This document shows positions 12,474 through 20,332 of a DNA stretch of 40,905 nucleotides, piece by piece. The notes below the pieces were generated by a model, which had not been told where the DNA came from, searched no databases, and saw only the letters and a program-made list of their open reading frames with translations. The first letter of the stretch is position 1, and every line of letters begins with the position of its first letter. This stretch comes from a virus: the IMG/VR virus record IMGVR_UViG_3300020710_000014, positions 1 to 40,905 of that record; one strand, written 5' to 3'. The position numbers and the translations under genes were made by a program.

Positions 12474-13742
12474 TTAGTTTCCGGTGCTGCCGAATCCCCC
12501 GGTCCCCCTATTTGTAACTTCCAAGGAATCAACTTCTTCAATCTCAAAATGAGAAGCTGGCATTGGAACTATTTGTGCAATCTTTAGTGGTAACTCCAGG
12601 TCAGGAGCAAGTTTATCTACTTTTCTAAGGGCCACAATGATGTTTCCAGTATAGCTCTGGTCAATTACTCCAAGATTGTTAGCTAGTATGTAGCCTGTTT
12701 TTGAGATTGAACTTCTGGGGACGAGCGCCAACCACCAGCCTGGAGTGGGTTGAATTTTGATGCCTGTGTCGAAAAACTCCACATCTCCAACTGTTTTCAG
12801 CTTAGAAATTATCGTAATGTCATAGCCAGAGTCTGAGATATTAGTTTTACTAGGTATTTTTGCCTCAGAGCTTGTTCTCACACATTTAAAGGTCGCTAAA
12901 GTTGTGCCGGGGCCAAAAGAAGGGAGCCATGCGGCTAGTCTTCTAAAGAGTGTGTATTTTCTTTCTAATTTGAATGAGGTATTGCTGTAGATTCTACCTA
13001 AAATGTCAAGAGCATTGGACCCAGCATACTCTAAGTGGCAGCAAGCCCCTTTAGACAGAGATGAAGAAACACCCAAGAAGGCTTGAAGGCTTTCAAGAAA
13101 CTCTAATGATCCAGAAGCGAAACTACACCTAGGGTAGTTATAGAACTCCTTGTCTTGAGTCACACAACCATCTCCATCAAAAAATCCGGCTACGAAAGAG
13201 AGGGTCAATTCCGGGGAGAGCAAGGGAAATTTGATACCAAAACACTTTTTACCGTGTGAGCCTAATCCAAGATGTGTGATGACATCTGAAGCAATCTGAG
13301 TCGAGTTAAAAGTTAGCCCACAAATGTCCTTGTTTTTCTTTGAGATAACGGGACCACACTGGGACCAGTTAGCAATAGAGGTTAGAAGATTATAGCTAGA
13401 TTCATCAGATTCTTTTAAAGAAATGTTGACCGCCCCCTTTCCTATAGATCCGTCTGAAGCAATTAACCCCAAAACATAGGCTTTTTCGTGAGTGTCTATA
13501 ACAGAAAAGAGGGTGTCATCAAGTGGGTATTTCATGTTGGGATTCTTTCTTCCAGAAAATTTTAAGGTTCTTGAGCAAAATAAACATATGTCCTTGCCTT
13601 CGTTGTTATTTCTAAACCTGAGGGCGTCCTTGTAGGGGTAATTATATTGGCCTCTACATTTATCAGATACTCCAAAGTCACAGGTAACGGTGACTTTGGA
13701 GTGAGAGCCTTTGGTCAGGTATTTTACTTCTTCTTTTATCAT
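12474..13742 (-). CDS. LAGLIDADG homing endonuclease fused to dUTPase
   Basis: A 422-residue fusion. Residues 1-70 hold a Cys-containing module (C21, C29, C53, C56). The two LAGLIDADG helices are YVLGLIASDG (89-98) and FVAGFFDGDG (183-192), both with catalytic acids. From about 283 a complete dUTPase follows: motif I SDSGYDI (303-309), II PRSSIS (342-347), III LGVIDQSYTG (357-366) with the catalytic Asp, IV KIAQIV, V RGTGGFGSTG (412-421). dUTPase makes dUMP and keeps uracil out of DNA. No intein splice junction is evident (the protein starts without an N-extein), so this appears to be a true fusion. It starts inside the hairpin 13742-13783. Confidence 0.87.
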   Translation of the reverse strand: MIKEEVKYLTKGSHSKVTVTCDFGVSDKCRGQYNYPYKDALRFRNNNEGKDICLFCSRTLKFSGRKNPNMKYPLDDTLFSVIDTHEKAYVLGLIASDGSIGKGAVNISLKESDESSYNLLTSIANWSQCGPVISKKNKDICGLTFNSTQIASDVITHLGLGSHGKKCFGIKFPLLSPELTLSFVAGFFDGDGCVTQDKEFYNYPRCSFASGSLEFLESLQAFLGVSSSLSKGACCHLEYAGSNALDILGRIYSNTSFKLERKYTLFRRLAAWLPSFGPGTTLATFKCVRTSSEAKIPSKTNISDSGYDITIISKLKTVGDVEFFDTGIKIQPTPGWWLALVPRSSISKTGYILANNLGVIDQSYTGNIIVALRKVDKLAPDLELPLKIAQIVPMPASHFEIEEVDSLEVTNRGTGGFGSTGN

Positions 13743-13783
13743 TTCTAGTCCTTATCAATGATTCCTCTACTAAGGACTAGAAA
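13742..13783 (-). promoter_or_regulatory. Hairpin sequestering the RBS of the LAGLIDADG-dUTPase gene
   Basis: Perfect 13-bp inverted repeat (arms 13742-13754 and 13771-13783; minus arm TTTCTAGTCCTTA) with a 16-base loop. In the RNA the 3' arm contains the SD AAGGA and ends at the A of the AUG. It begins six bases after the nrdJ stop, so RNA reading through from nrdJ would fold it. No U-run follows, so it is not a terminator. Confidence 0.72.
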
Positions 13784-13788
13784 GTTAT

Positions 13789-16398
13789 TTAACCACATTT
13801 ACTGTTACTGAAAGCACAGGAAGTGCATAGTTCGGTTAAACACCCGGATTCGCGTCTAAATTCAAGGGGTTCACCACATTCTGGACAAACTTTGCCCTTG
13901 GCTTTTTCTTTTTCAATGACTTCTTCATCAGGAATATACTGTTTAAGGACTCTAGCAAATACAGCAGGAGCATCATACATGTTAGCGATGTTGGATTTTG
14001 ACAATTGCTCGACAATATCACCAACTGAAACACCATTTCTCAAGGATAAGGAAATCATACGACAAATAGTGATGATGTCCCCGGCTGGAAATCTCTTTCC
14101 AATGTCATTAATCTTCAATTGATCTTCTTCATCTTCTGATAGCTGAACAGCTAGGGTGTAATGACCTCTAGACTTCTTTGTAAGTGTGGCTAAATGATAC
14201 TGAGTGGGTAGGCTAAGTCCATCTTCGAGACCACCAAAGACCTCAATAGGTTTGCCATCCACATTACCAACTAAGATCATGTAGTTCTTGTCCTTATACC
14301 TAGTCTTATGGATGTCGGCTTGAGTTACTTTGGGTCTTGATACTCTCTTATTGATGCCCACATCTTCCTTGATGGCATTTAGAACACCAGTGCGGCATCC
14401 ATCACGATAAACAGTGAACCCTTTGCAACCATATTCGTGGGCCATCTCATACAAGGCTCTTACATCTTCAACAGTAGCAGTAGATTTGAGGTTAGTGGTG
14501 ATAGAAATAGCGGAATCAATGTATTTTTGCATCTCTCCCTGCATACGAACCCTAGTTCTGGGGTCAACATCTCCAGCTTCAACAAAAATTCTCTTAATAT
14601 CCTCTTCAGTCCAACCAGCATCCCTAGCATTTTGAATTGCTTGATGATAAATAGTGTACACAATCACTTCTCCGGTACCCTGCACCTTAACATTTCTAGT
14701 GCTAGCTCTTAGGAAAGTGGGTTCAGAGCCCGAAGAACAGTTAAACATAACAATACTCATGCTTCCATTGGGGGCTTGAGTCAAAAGTGCAACGTTACGA
14801 ATGCCATATTTCTTAATGTCATATTGAATAGCCTTGGGGAGTCTCTGAATGAAGGGGCAATTCTTGTGTTTTTCCCAATCAAAGGCCAAAAATGAACCTT
14901 TTTCTTTAGCTAAATTAACAGATTCAGAGTAGGCTATATCTCTTAGGAAGGAATAAAGAGTCTTAACGAAGGCGATAGCTTCTTCTGAGTCGTAACGGAG
15001 GCCAAGAGAGGCCATAGCATCAGACAAACCGGTGTTTCCTAGACCAATACGGCGCAATAGAATGGCCATAGCCCTTTGACTTTGAATTGAAAGGCTGGCA
15101 GCATCAATTCCTTTGATATTATCCTGAGCCCTAACTGCAAGACGTAGGACTTTTTCATAGAGAGAGAAGTTAAAAGTGGCTTCTTTAGTCCACGGATCTG
15201 TAATGAAAGCCGGTAAATAGTGGGTTCCTAGGCAGCAGCTATCATCAGCAGGTAATGGCTGCTCACCACAAGGATTTGTAGCGACAACTGCAAAGTCTAA
15301 GTCATAAATAGTTGTCTCTTCCCCGGTCATGGGGTCAATAAAGGTAAACTCTGGTAGTTGTCCATAATAATCTGAGGTAGATTCTCTAGAGATGTGATCC
15401 CAAAATAGAATTCCGGGTTCCGCAGATTTCCAAGCGGAGTGCATAAGAGTGGACCAAATACTTTCAGCACTCACTTTCTTAGAAACGGGAGCATATTTGC
15501 TGGCATCACCGACAAAAGTAAATCTCTGTTCATAATCTGTCTTATTCTTGACAGCAGCCATAAATTCATCAGAAACCATGACCGAAACATTTGCGTAAGA
15601 AGTGGATTTCACTCTATCCGCAATCGCGGCATATTCTTCATCATTGATGTCAATGCCCACTGCTGCTAGTTCTTCAAAGAAGGGTTGAAGGGGTTTGTCC
15701 ATCTTCATTTCAATGAACCTAGTAATATCAGGGTGATGAACCGTCATACACTCCATTAAGGCCCCTCTGCGACCTTCTTGTCCAATAAGACCTGTTACAT
15801 CAGAGAAGAAAGGCATGAAGCTAGCGGCCCCCGTAGAGGTCTTTGCAGCATTGTTTGTGAAAGCACCATAAGGACGTAGATAATTTAAATTAATCCCACA
15901 CCCACCACGGCTAGCAAAGGTTCTAGCCATGTACTTTGCAGTATCAAAGATAGATTCTAGAGAATCCTTAGGGCTTGGAGCAACAAAGCAGTTACTCACA
16001 GAGGCTTTTACATAAGGATTTCCAAGAGCATACATCCCACTACCTTGTGGGGAGTATTTCCAGTCTTGAAGAATATAGAGAAACTCTTTATACCAGTAAT
16101 CGAAGTCTTTATTGGTAGGGTTTGTTCTAATTTCTTCATTAGCAAGAGCTACTGCTTCTCTTTCCCAGGTGTCCTCAGGAGTGCTTTCTAGACAAGTGCC
16201 ATCTGAAGAATGAAGGGCATATTTATTAACCCAAACATCTGAAGCAATTGCAGCGGTATTGGTAGTGCTACCTTTTGATAAATACCAGAGGTAACAGCTT
16301 GCGTAACTTTCTGCTTTACTTTGTTGTTGAGAAGTAGGCTCTACAATCCTTTTATCCTTTAGGTATTCCGACACCAACTCTAGGAAGGTCTGACTCAC
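13789..16398 (-). CDS. nrdJ: Class II (adenosylcobalamin-dependent) ribonucleotide reductase
   Basis: An 869-residue NrdJ, within the family's usual length. The catalytic barrel carries SNCFVAP (C137) and NPCGEQPL (375-382, Asn/Cys/Glu radical-site residues), the glycine-rich RRIGLGNTGLSDAMASLG, APNGSMSIV and the family-typical KGFTVYRDGCR. The C-terminus has CPECG and CTSCAFSNSKCG, a zinc-ribbon plus redox-Cys tail. It reduces ribonucleotides using B12 and needs no small subunit, giving the phage oxygen-independent dNTP supply. The start is GTG 16398 with SD AAGGAG eight bases upstream. The dUTPase fusion follows 46 bases downstream, a sensible nucleotide-metabolism pair. Confidence 0.95.
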   Translation of the reverse strand: MSQTFLELVSEYLKDKRIVEPTSQQQSKAESYASCYLWYLSKGSTTNTAAIASDVWVNKYALHSSDGTCLESTPEDTWEREAVALANEEIRTNPTNKDFDYWYKEFLYILQDWKYSPQGSGMYALGNPYVKASVSNCFVAPSPKDSLESIFDTAKYMARTFASRGGCGINLNYLRPYGAFTNNAAKTSTGAASFMPFFSDVTGLIGQEGRRGALMECMTVHHPDITRFIEMKMDKPLQPFFEELAAVGIDINDEEYAAIADRVKSTSYANVSVMVSDEFMAAVKNKTDYEQRFTFVGDASKYAPVSKKVSAESIWSTLMHSAWKSAEPGILFWDHISRESTSDYYGQLPEFTFIDPMTGEETTIYDLDFAVVATNPCGEQPLPADDSCCLGTHYLPAFITDPWTKEATFNFSLYEKVLRLAVRAQDNIKGIDAASLSIQSQRAMAILLRRIGLGNTGLSDAMASLGLRYDSEEAIAFVKTLYSFLRDIAYSESVNLAKEKGSFLAFDWEKHKNCPFIQRLPKAIQYDIKKYGIRNVALLTQAPNGSMSIVMFNCSSGSEPTFLRASTRNVKVQGTGEVIVYTIYHQAIQNARDAGWTEEDIKRIFVEAGDVDPRTRVRMQGEMQKYIDSAISITTNLKSTATVEDVRALYEMAHEYGCKGFTVYRDGCRTGVLNAIKEDVGINKRVSRPKVTQADIHKTRYKDKNYMILVGNVDGKPIEVFGGLEDGLSLPTQYHLATLTKKSRGHYTLAVQLSEDEEDQLKINDIGKRFPAGDIITICRMISLSLRNGVSVGDIVEQLSKSNIANMYDAPAVFARVLKQYIPDEEVIEKEKAKGKVCPECGEPLEFRRESGCLTELCTSCAFSNSKCG

Positions 16399-16505
16399 TG
16401 TGTTGCTCCTTGCGTGTAATATGCTATGAAAAAGTCAAAAATTTGATGGTTATCATCTAAGTAAAATAAGCAATTTTATGTAATTTCCATACCGGACATT
16501 TTTTG

Positions 16506-17345
16506 CTATTCTGTGTCGCCTATAAGCTCTATACCGGTAGGCATTTCATAATCTTCTGGTTCCATGGCATTTACCACTACTTTTTCATCAGCGACCTCTA
16601 CCATCTCAAGAATGTAGGTTATGAGTTCATTTTCTTGTTTTTTGAATTTAGGGTCATCTAGCAGTGGGTCTTTGCCAAGAAAATCCAAAGCCCTATATCC
16701 ACTGAGAGCGTGGGGAAGCTCATCCCCCCTCTCATCATAAGCACGAGCCTCTTCGACTTCTTCCAATAATTTCTTAGCAACATCCTCTGAGTTTGTAGCA
16801 AAACCAGAACCAACAGCTATAGAATTCTGAATGAACCAACCTTGCCACGAATTAGTGACTGTGGGAGTGTTCCTATCTAAGAAATCTTGTAGAATAGCGA
16901 GTTTGTTAGACATAGAATCAGTTGGAGAAACTTTTAGTGAGGAGCGAGATACAGAACGATCATCTATAATGTTCAATCTAGCCAACTCAGTAATTAAAGC
17001 ATACTTTTCGTGATAGTTAGGCTTCTGGTGCATAGGTAGACATCTACATTCTTGCGCCAACTGTTCTTTAATCTCATCCTTTGTTCCAAACATCAGAATG
17101 TAGTCTCTTTTAAGAGAGGCTGCATCAGCATCTAAATTGGAGGAATCAAATTCTTTGTTAGTGGCAAAAAACCCCTTCAATTGGGTCAATACCTTCTTCC
17201 TAAATCTCCAGCTAGAGTTCATCAATCTTTTTCTGAAAATAAGATCGTTATATTTAGGAAAAGCAGCATCTCTAAAATGAAAAAAGTTTCGTTTGTCAAT
17301 TACCTTAGGACCCATTGGGATTTCTTTAAGCTTTAGGCTTGCCAC
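16506..17345 (-). CDS. Unknown protein, about 279 aa
   Basis: I choose GTG 17345 because AAGAGGT sits eight bases upstream. A TTG at 17351, directly after the previous stop, gives two more residues but poor spacing. The protein is charged and helical, starting ASLKLKEIPMGPKVIDKRNF and ending EPEDYEMPTGIELIGDTE. A basic first half (FRKRLMNSSWRFRKKV) contrasts with a very acidic second half (EEVEEARAYDERGDELP). No signal peptide, membrane segment or recognised motif is seen. It directly follows the glycosyltransferase gene and precedes nrdJ by about 110 bases. Confidence 0.7.
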   Translation of the reverse strand: MASLKLKEIPMGPKVIDKRNFFHFRDAAFPKYNDLIFRKRLMNSSWRFRKKVLTQLKGFFATNKEFDSSNLDADAASLKRDYILMFGTKDEIKEQLAQECRCLPMHQKPNYHEKYALITELARLNIIDDRSVSRSSLKVSPTDSMSNKLAILQDFLDRNTPTVTNSWQGWFIQNSIAVGSGFATNSEDVAKKLLEEVEEARAYDERGDELPHALSGYRALDFLGKDPLLDDPKFKKQENELITYILEMVEVADEKVVVNAMEPEDYEMPTGIELIGDTE

Positions 17346-17351
17346 TGTCAA

Positions 17352-20099
17352 TTACCTCTTTGAACTAATACTCTTGGACCACAGAGTTTTTACAGCGTTG
17401 TCCACCATCTCTACAGAAATTCCTTCCATACAAGCATGACAAGGATTCTCATAGACTTGACCCTCTGGATTGATGCAAGGGTCTTTAGGGTGCTGGGATA
17501 TGGCTGGGTCTTCACGGAAACATGGTTGACAAGAGAGACCTAGGCTAATATTGAGATTGTTAGAGTAGCCTGCGGCACTCCATTGAGTAGATCCCCATAG
17601 GATGACTGCTGGAGTGCCAAATAGGTGAGTAGCATGGTTGGAGAAGGAATCAACTCCTACATGCATTGTAGCATTAGCAATCAGGGCCAAACCAGTCATC
17701 AAATCTTTACCCATAAAATCTTGAGTTGCTCCGAGGAGCCTTGGATCACTTTCTGCACCAATCTGATAAAATTCAATGTCAGGATTAAGTTTTATTACCT
17801 CTTCCCATCTATCTTGAGCCCAGTTTTTGTAAACAGACCAGCCAGCCTTAGTGTGAATGGTTGCATATCTTTTAGGGGTTCCCACTACTCTAGGCAATTT
17901 AAGATTTAGAGGTAAAATATTACTTTCTTTGCACCCCATCTCCGCAGCAAAGTAATCAATTAAATGACGCTTCATAGGGTTATTAGGGTAGTCTTCAGCT
18001 TGCACAGGATAACCAATCAGGTTCACTACTTTATCACATTTAGCGTGGTCAATAATATCTACATTATAGTCAAATACATTGTCAACACCGGCCATTTTCA
18101 TTATTGGGCTGAGTTTTTCACCTATAGACTTGTGACAGTAATAGGAAATCTCACATTCCGGATGAAGTTTCTTGAGTTCCGGAATACAATTTAAAGTCAT
18201 GAGAACATCCCCGATGGCTCCAGGTCTAACGAGGGCTATTTGTCTCTTGTTAATTGATCCAAGCTGACTCTCTAGCATGGTTATTCTATTGTCCCATTCA
18301 ACATCAAGAACACCAATGGCAGTCTTAGCTTTCTTGGCCCAAGCTAAAGCATTGACAATATCCCCTGAATACTCTGAGCAGAAAGATAACATTCTTAGAG
18401 GTTGATCAGCATACTTATTACTTTCTCTCCAAAGAGCAGTGTAAGGGGGAGTCTTTGCCGAAGCTACTAGAGCCATAGCGTGACTCTCAGCAATTTTACC
18501 TTGAGCCATGTAAATATAACTTAATTCCATCCAAAATTCGGCCCAAGATGGCTCTTTACTTAAAGCTTCGAGTAAAGTTTTAATGGAGGTGTCAGTGTCA
18601 CCACTAGCTCTTTCACATCTAGCCTTGTAAAGATAGGCAAATAGCCATTCATCTCTATAAAACTCACCCATTTTAATGCGCTCATCATAATATTTAACAG
18701 CGGGAAGCCAATTAGATGCATCCTTGTAGGTGTTGGCTAGGTAGAAAACACTTCTAGAGGTTGGAGCAGTCTCATGATCCTTTAGTAGAATTCTAAGATT
18801 TCTTGCATTAGAATTTTCTCCAGTAGCAGGAGTTGGATCGTGATGAATGACAGTATCACTCAAAATCATAGTAGGAAGATCACCAATAACAGGATACTCG
18901 TGAATGGCTCCTTCAAAGTGAATACCATTACCAGTTTTCCACATGCGATGGTGAACCCATCTGTCTCCGGATTCAATTTGGAATCCAAAGACCGTATATT
19001 CATTCAAGTAAACTACTCTTCTGAGATTTTTAGGAGGAGAAACAAGAGTATCATCAGCATCCATCCAAATCAAATAGTTAGCTGAGGTTTTATTCTCAAT
19101 AATGTCCACAAAATGGTTTCGGGCTTTACCAAAATTCCACAGTTTCCAGTCACCTGTTTCATCCTTCTCTGAGGCTTCTGTGTAAGTAGTAAAGATCATT
19201 GGATTCTTTCCAGAAGGCCAATTAGCTTTAGCAACTCTCTCAGTGTTATCAGTAGACCCAGTGTCCACAATTACAATACCATCAGCAACTTTTCTGATAG
19301 TATTTAGACACTTAGGAAGATCACGTTCTTCATTTTTTACAATCATACCAACATAAATCTCAGGCTTTTTCTTGATGGGCTTGAGAATTAGGTCTCTTTG
19401 TCCTCCACCCTCCATAGGACGTTCCCATTCAATGGTAAATAGGTCTTTAGCTTGAACTAAAAGTTCTAAAAGGCTAGTTAGAGAATGAAAGAAAGGGTGA
19501 ATTGTGTAGTGCCCTGTGGTTAAATCTCTTTCAAATCCAGACACATCATGCTGCGGAAGACGAAGGAAAAGCACACCATCATCAGTCAGCATTTTCTTCA
19601 TCTTCTTTAGGGCAGCAAGAGGGTTGTAGAGGTGTTCGAACATGTGAACCATGGTAATTAGTTGAAATTTATCTGTATGGGTCCATTCTGCAATTTGCTC
19701 CTCAGATATATTTTCAAAATCAGCCATAAGCATGGGAACATCTAGTGCCTTAGAATATTCCGGCACGATTTCAATATTGTCCATAGCATAAGATTCACAT
19801 CCTAACTCTTTAAAACAGTAAGCCAAATAAGGATATTTGGCTCCTATGTCTAGAGTCTTTATAGGGCCACTAAACCAACGAGAGAAAATATTTGTGGCCA
19901 AAGCTTTGTTGATGTCTTTCTCATAGTCTGACATGAGATGACCCGTAAAACCACCCTCACTATCCTTTTCGTGGTCTGCTTCATATACCTTGGGAGGCAT
20001 AGGAGATTGAAACCAACATCCACAAAAAGGACAGTCCCAGTAAGGGGTATCCTTATATTTTGAGGATGCTTTGCTACGACAGATAGGGCATTCGGCCAT
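17352..20099 (-). CDS. Zn-ribbon/methyltransferase + GT2 + TPR + GT9-like glycosyltransferase
   Basis: A 915-residue multidomain enzyme. Residues 4-28: zinc ribbon (CPIC, CPFC). About 78-240: class I SAM methyltransferase (LDIGAKYPYLAYCF, MVHMFEHLYNPLAAL, LTDDGVLFLRLPQHD), like sugar C/O-methyltransferases with N-terminal zinc. About 247-420: family-2 glycosyltransferase (IYVGMIVKNEERDL, VIVDTGSTDNTE, metal-binding WMDADD 345-350). About 440-610: TPR-like helices. About 620-905: GT-B half like family-9 heptosyltransferases (ALVRPGAIGDVLMTLNCIPE, VGVDSFSNHATHLFGTP, VILWGST). It should build or modify a glycan; target (virion, DNA or host envelope) unknown. SD GAAGGA. Fusion of three usually separate activities is unusual. 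Confidence 0.88.
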   Translation of the reverse strand: MAECPICRSKASSKYKDTPYWDCPFCGCWFQSPMPPKVYEADHEKDSEGGFTGHLMSDYEKDINKALATNIFSRWFSGPIKTLDIGAKYPYLAYCFKELGCESYAMDNIEIVPEYSKALDVPMLMADFENISEEQIAEWTHTDKFQLITMVHMFEHLYNPLAALKKMKKMLTDDGVLFLRLPQHDVSGFERDLTTGHYTIHPFFHSLTSLLELLVQAKDLFTIEWERPMEGGGQRDLILKPIKKKPEIYVGMIVKNEERDLPKCLNTIRKVADGIVIVDTGSTDNTERVAKANWPSGKNPMIFTTYTEASEKDETGDWKLWNFGKARNHFVDIIENKTSANYLIWMDADDTLVSPPKNLRRVVYLNEYTVFGFQIESGDRWVHHRMWKTGNGIHFEGAIHEYPVIGDLPTMILSDTVIHHDPTPATGENSNARNLRILLKDHETAPTSRSVFYLANTYKDASNWLPAVKYYDERIKMGEFYRDEWLFAYLYKARCERASGDTDTSIKTLLEALSKEPSWAEFWMELSYIYMAQGKIAESHAMALVASAKTPPYTALWRESNKYADQPLRMLSFCSEYSGDIVNALAWAKKAKTAIGVLDVEWDNRITMLESQLGSINKRQIALVRPGAIGDVLMTLNCIPELKKLHPECEISYYCHKSIGEKLSPIMKMAGVDNVFDYNVDIIDHAKCDKVVNLIGYPVQAEDYPNNPMKRHLIDYFAAEMGCKESNILPLNLKLPRVVGTPKRYATIHTKAGWSVYKNWAQDRWEEVIKLNPDIEFYQIGAESDPRLLGATQDFMGKDLMTGLALIANATMHVGVDSFSNHATHLFGTPAVILWGSTQWSAAGYSNNLNISLGLSCQPCFREDPAISQHPKDPCINPEGQVYENPCHACMEGISVEMVDNAVKTLWSKSISSKR

Positions 20100-20117
20100 A
20101 AATATTCCTTCAAGTAG

Positions 20118-20305
20118 TTAGTTAATACTCAGCAGGAGATCAAAATGATATCCAACTGTTATGGGTGATCGGTCTATTTCCATCTGACCTCTCATTTTTA
20201 TTGAACCTCTATTCCTATGGGGGTTATCTGCCAAAGCAGCCACTTTCCGATGCAAATCTGAGTTGATGATGCTCAAATTGCCTAGGTAACTAAGGTTTTT
20301 ATTTC
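20118..20305 (-). other. Gene-poor stretch with an uninterrupted frame after the downstream repeat
   Basis: Between the glycosyltransferase gene and the direct repeat no standard gene is obvious. On the minus strand one frame stays open from about 20338 through the repeat to TAA 20118-20120, ending MEIDRSPITVGYHFDLLLSI. Starts are weak: TTG (at INSDLHRKV upstream) after TAGG, or a late ATG giving about 25 residues. It may be a small gene, the 3' remnant of a gene broken by insertion of the 20306-21877 segment, or a non-coding RNA following the TnpB-like gene. Confidence 0.3.
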
Positions 20306-20332
20306 CAAGACTGTTGTCTTTTGCTATAGCTT
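20306..20332 (-). repeat. 27-bp direct repeat, downstream copy
   Basis: Exact copy of 21851-21877, 1545 bases apart. On the minus strand it contains the palindrome GCTATAGC followed by a hairpin (AAGAC, loop AACA, GTCTT). It overlaps the last codons and TAG stop of the RuvC-like gene. Confidence 0.95.

Noticed and set aside
12474-13742. Intein inside dUTPase
   Set aside because: The dUTPase domain is whole and C-terminal, there is no N-extein and no splice-junction Cys/His-Asn pattern; a fusion fits better.
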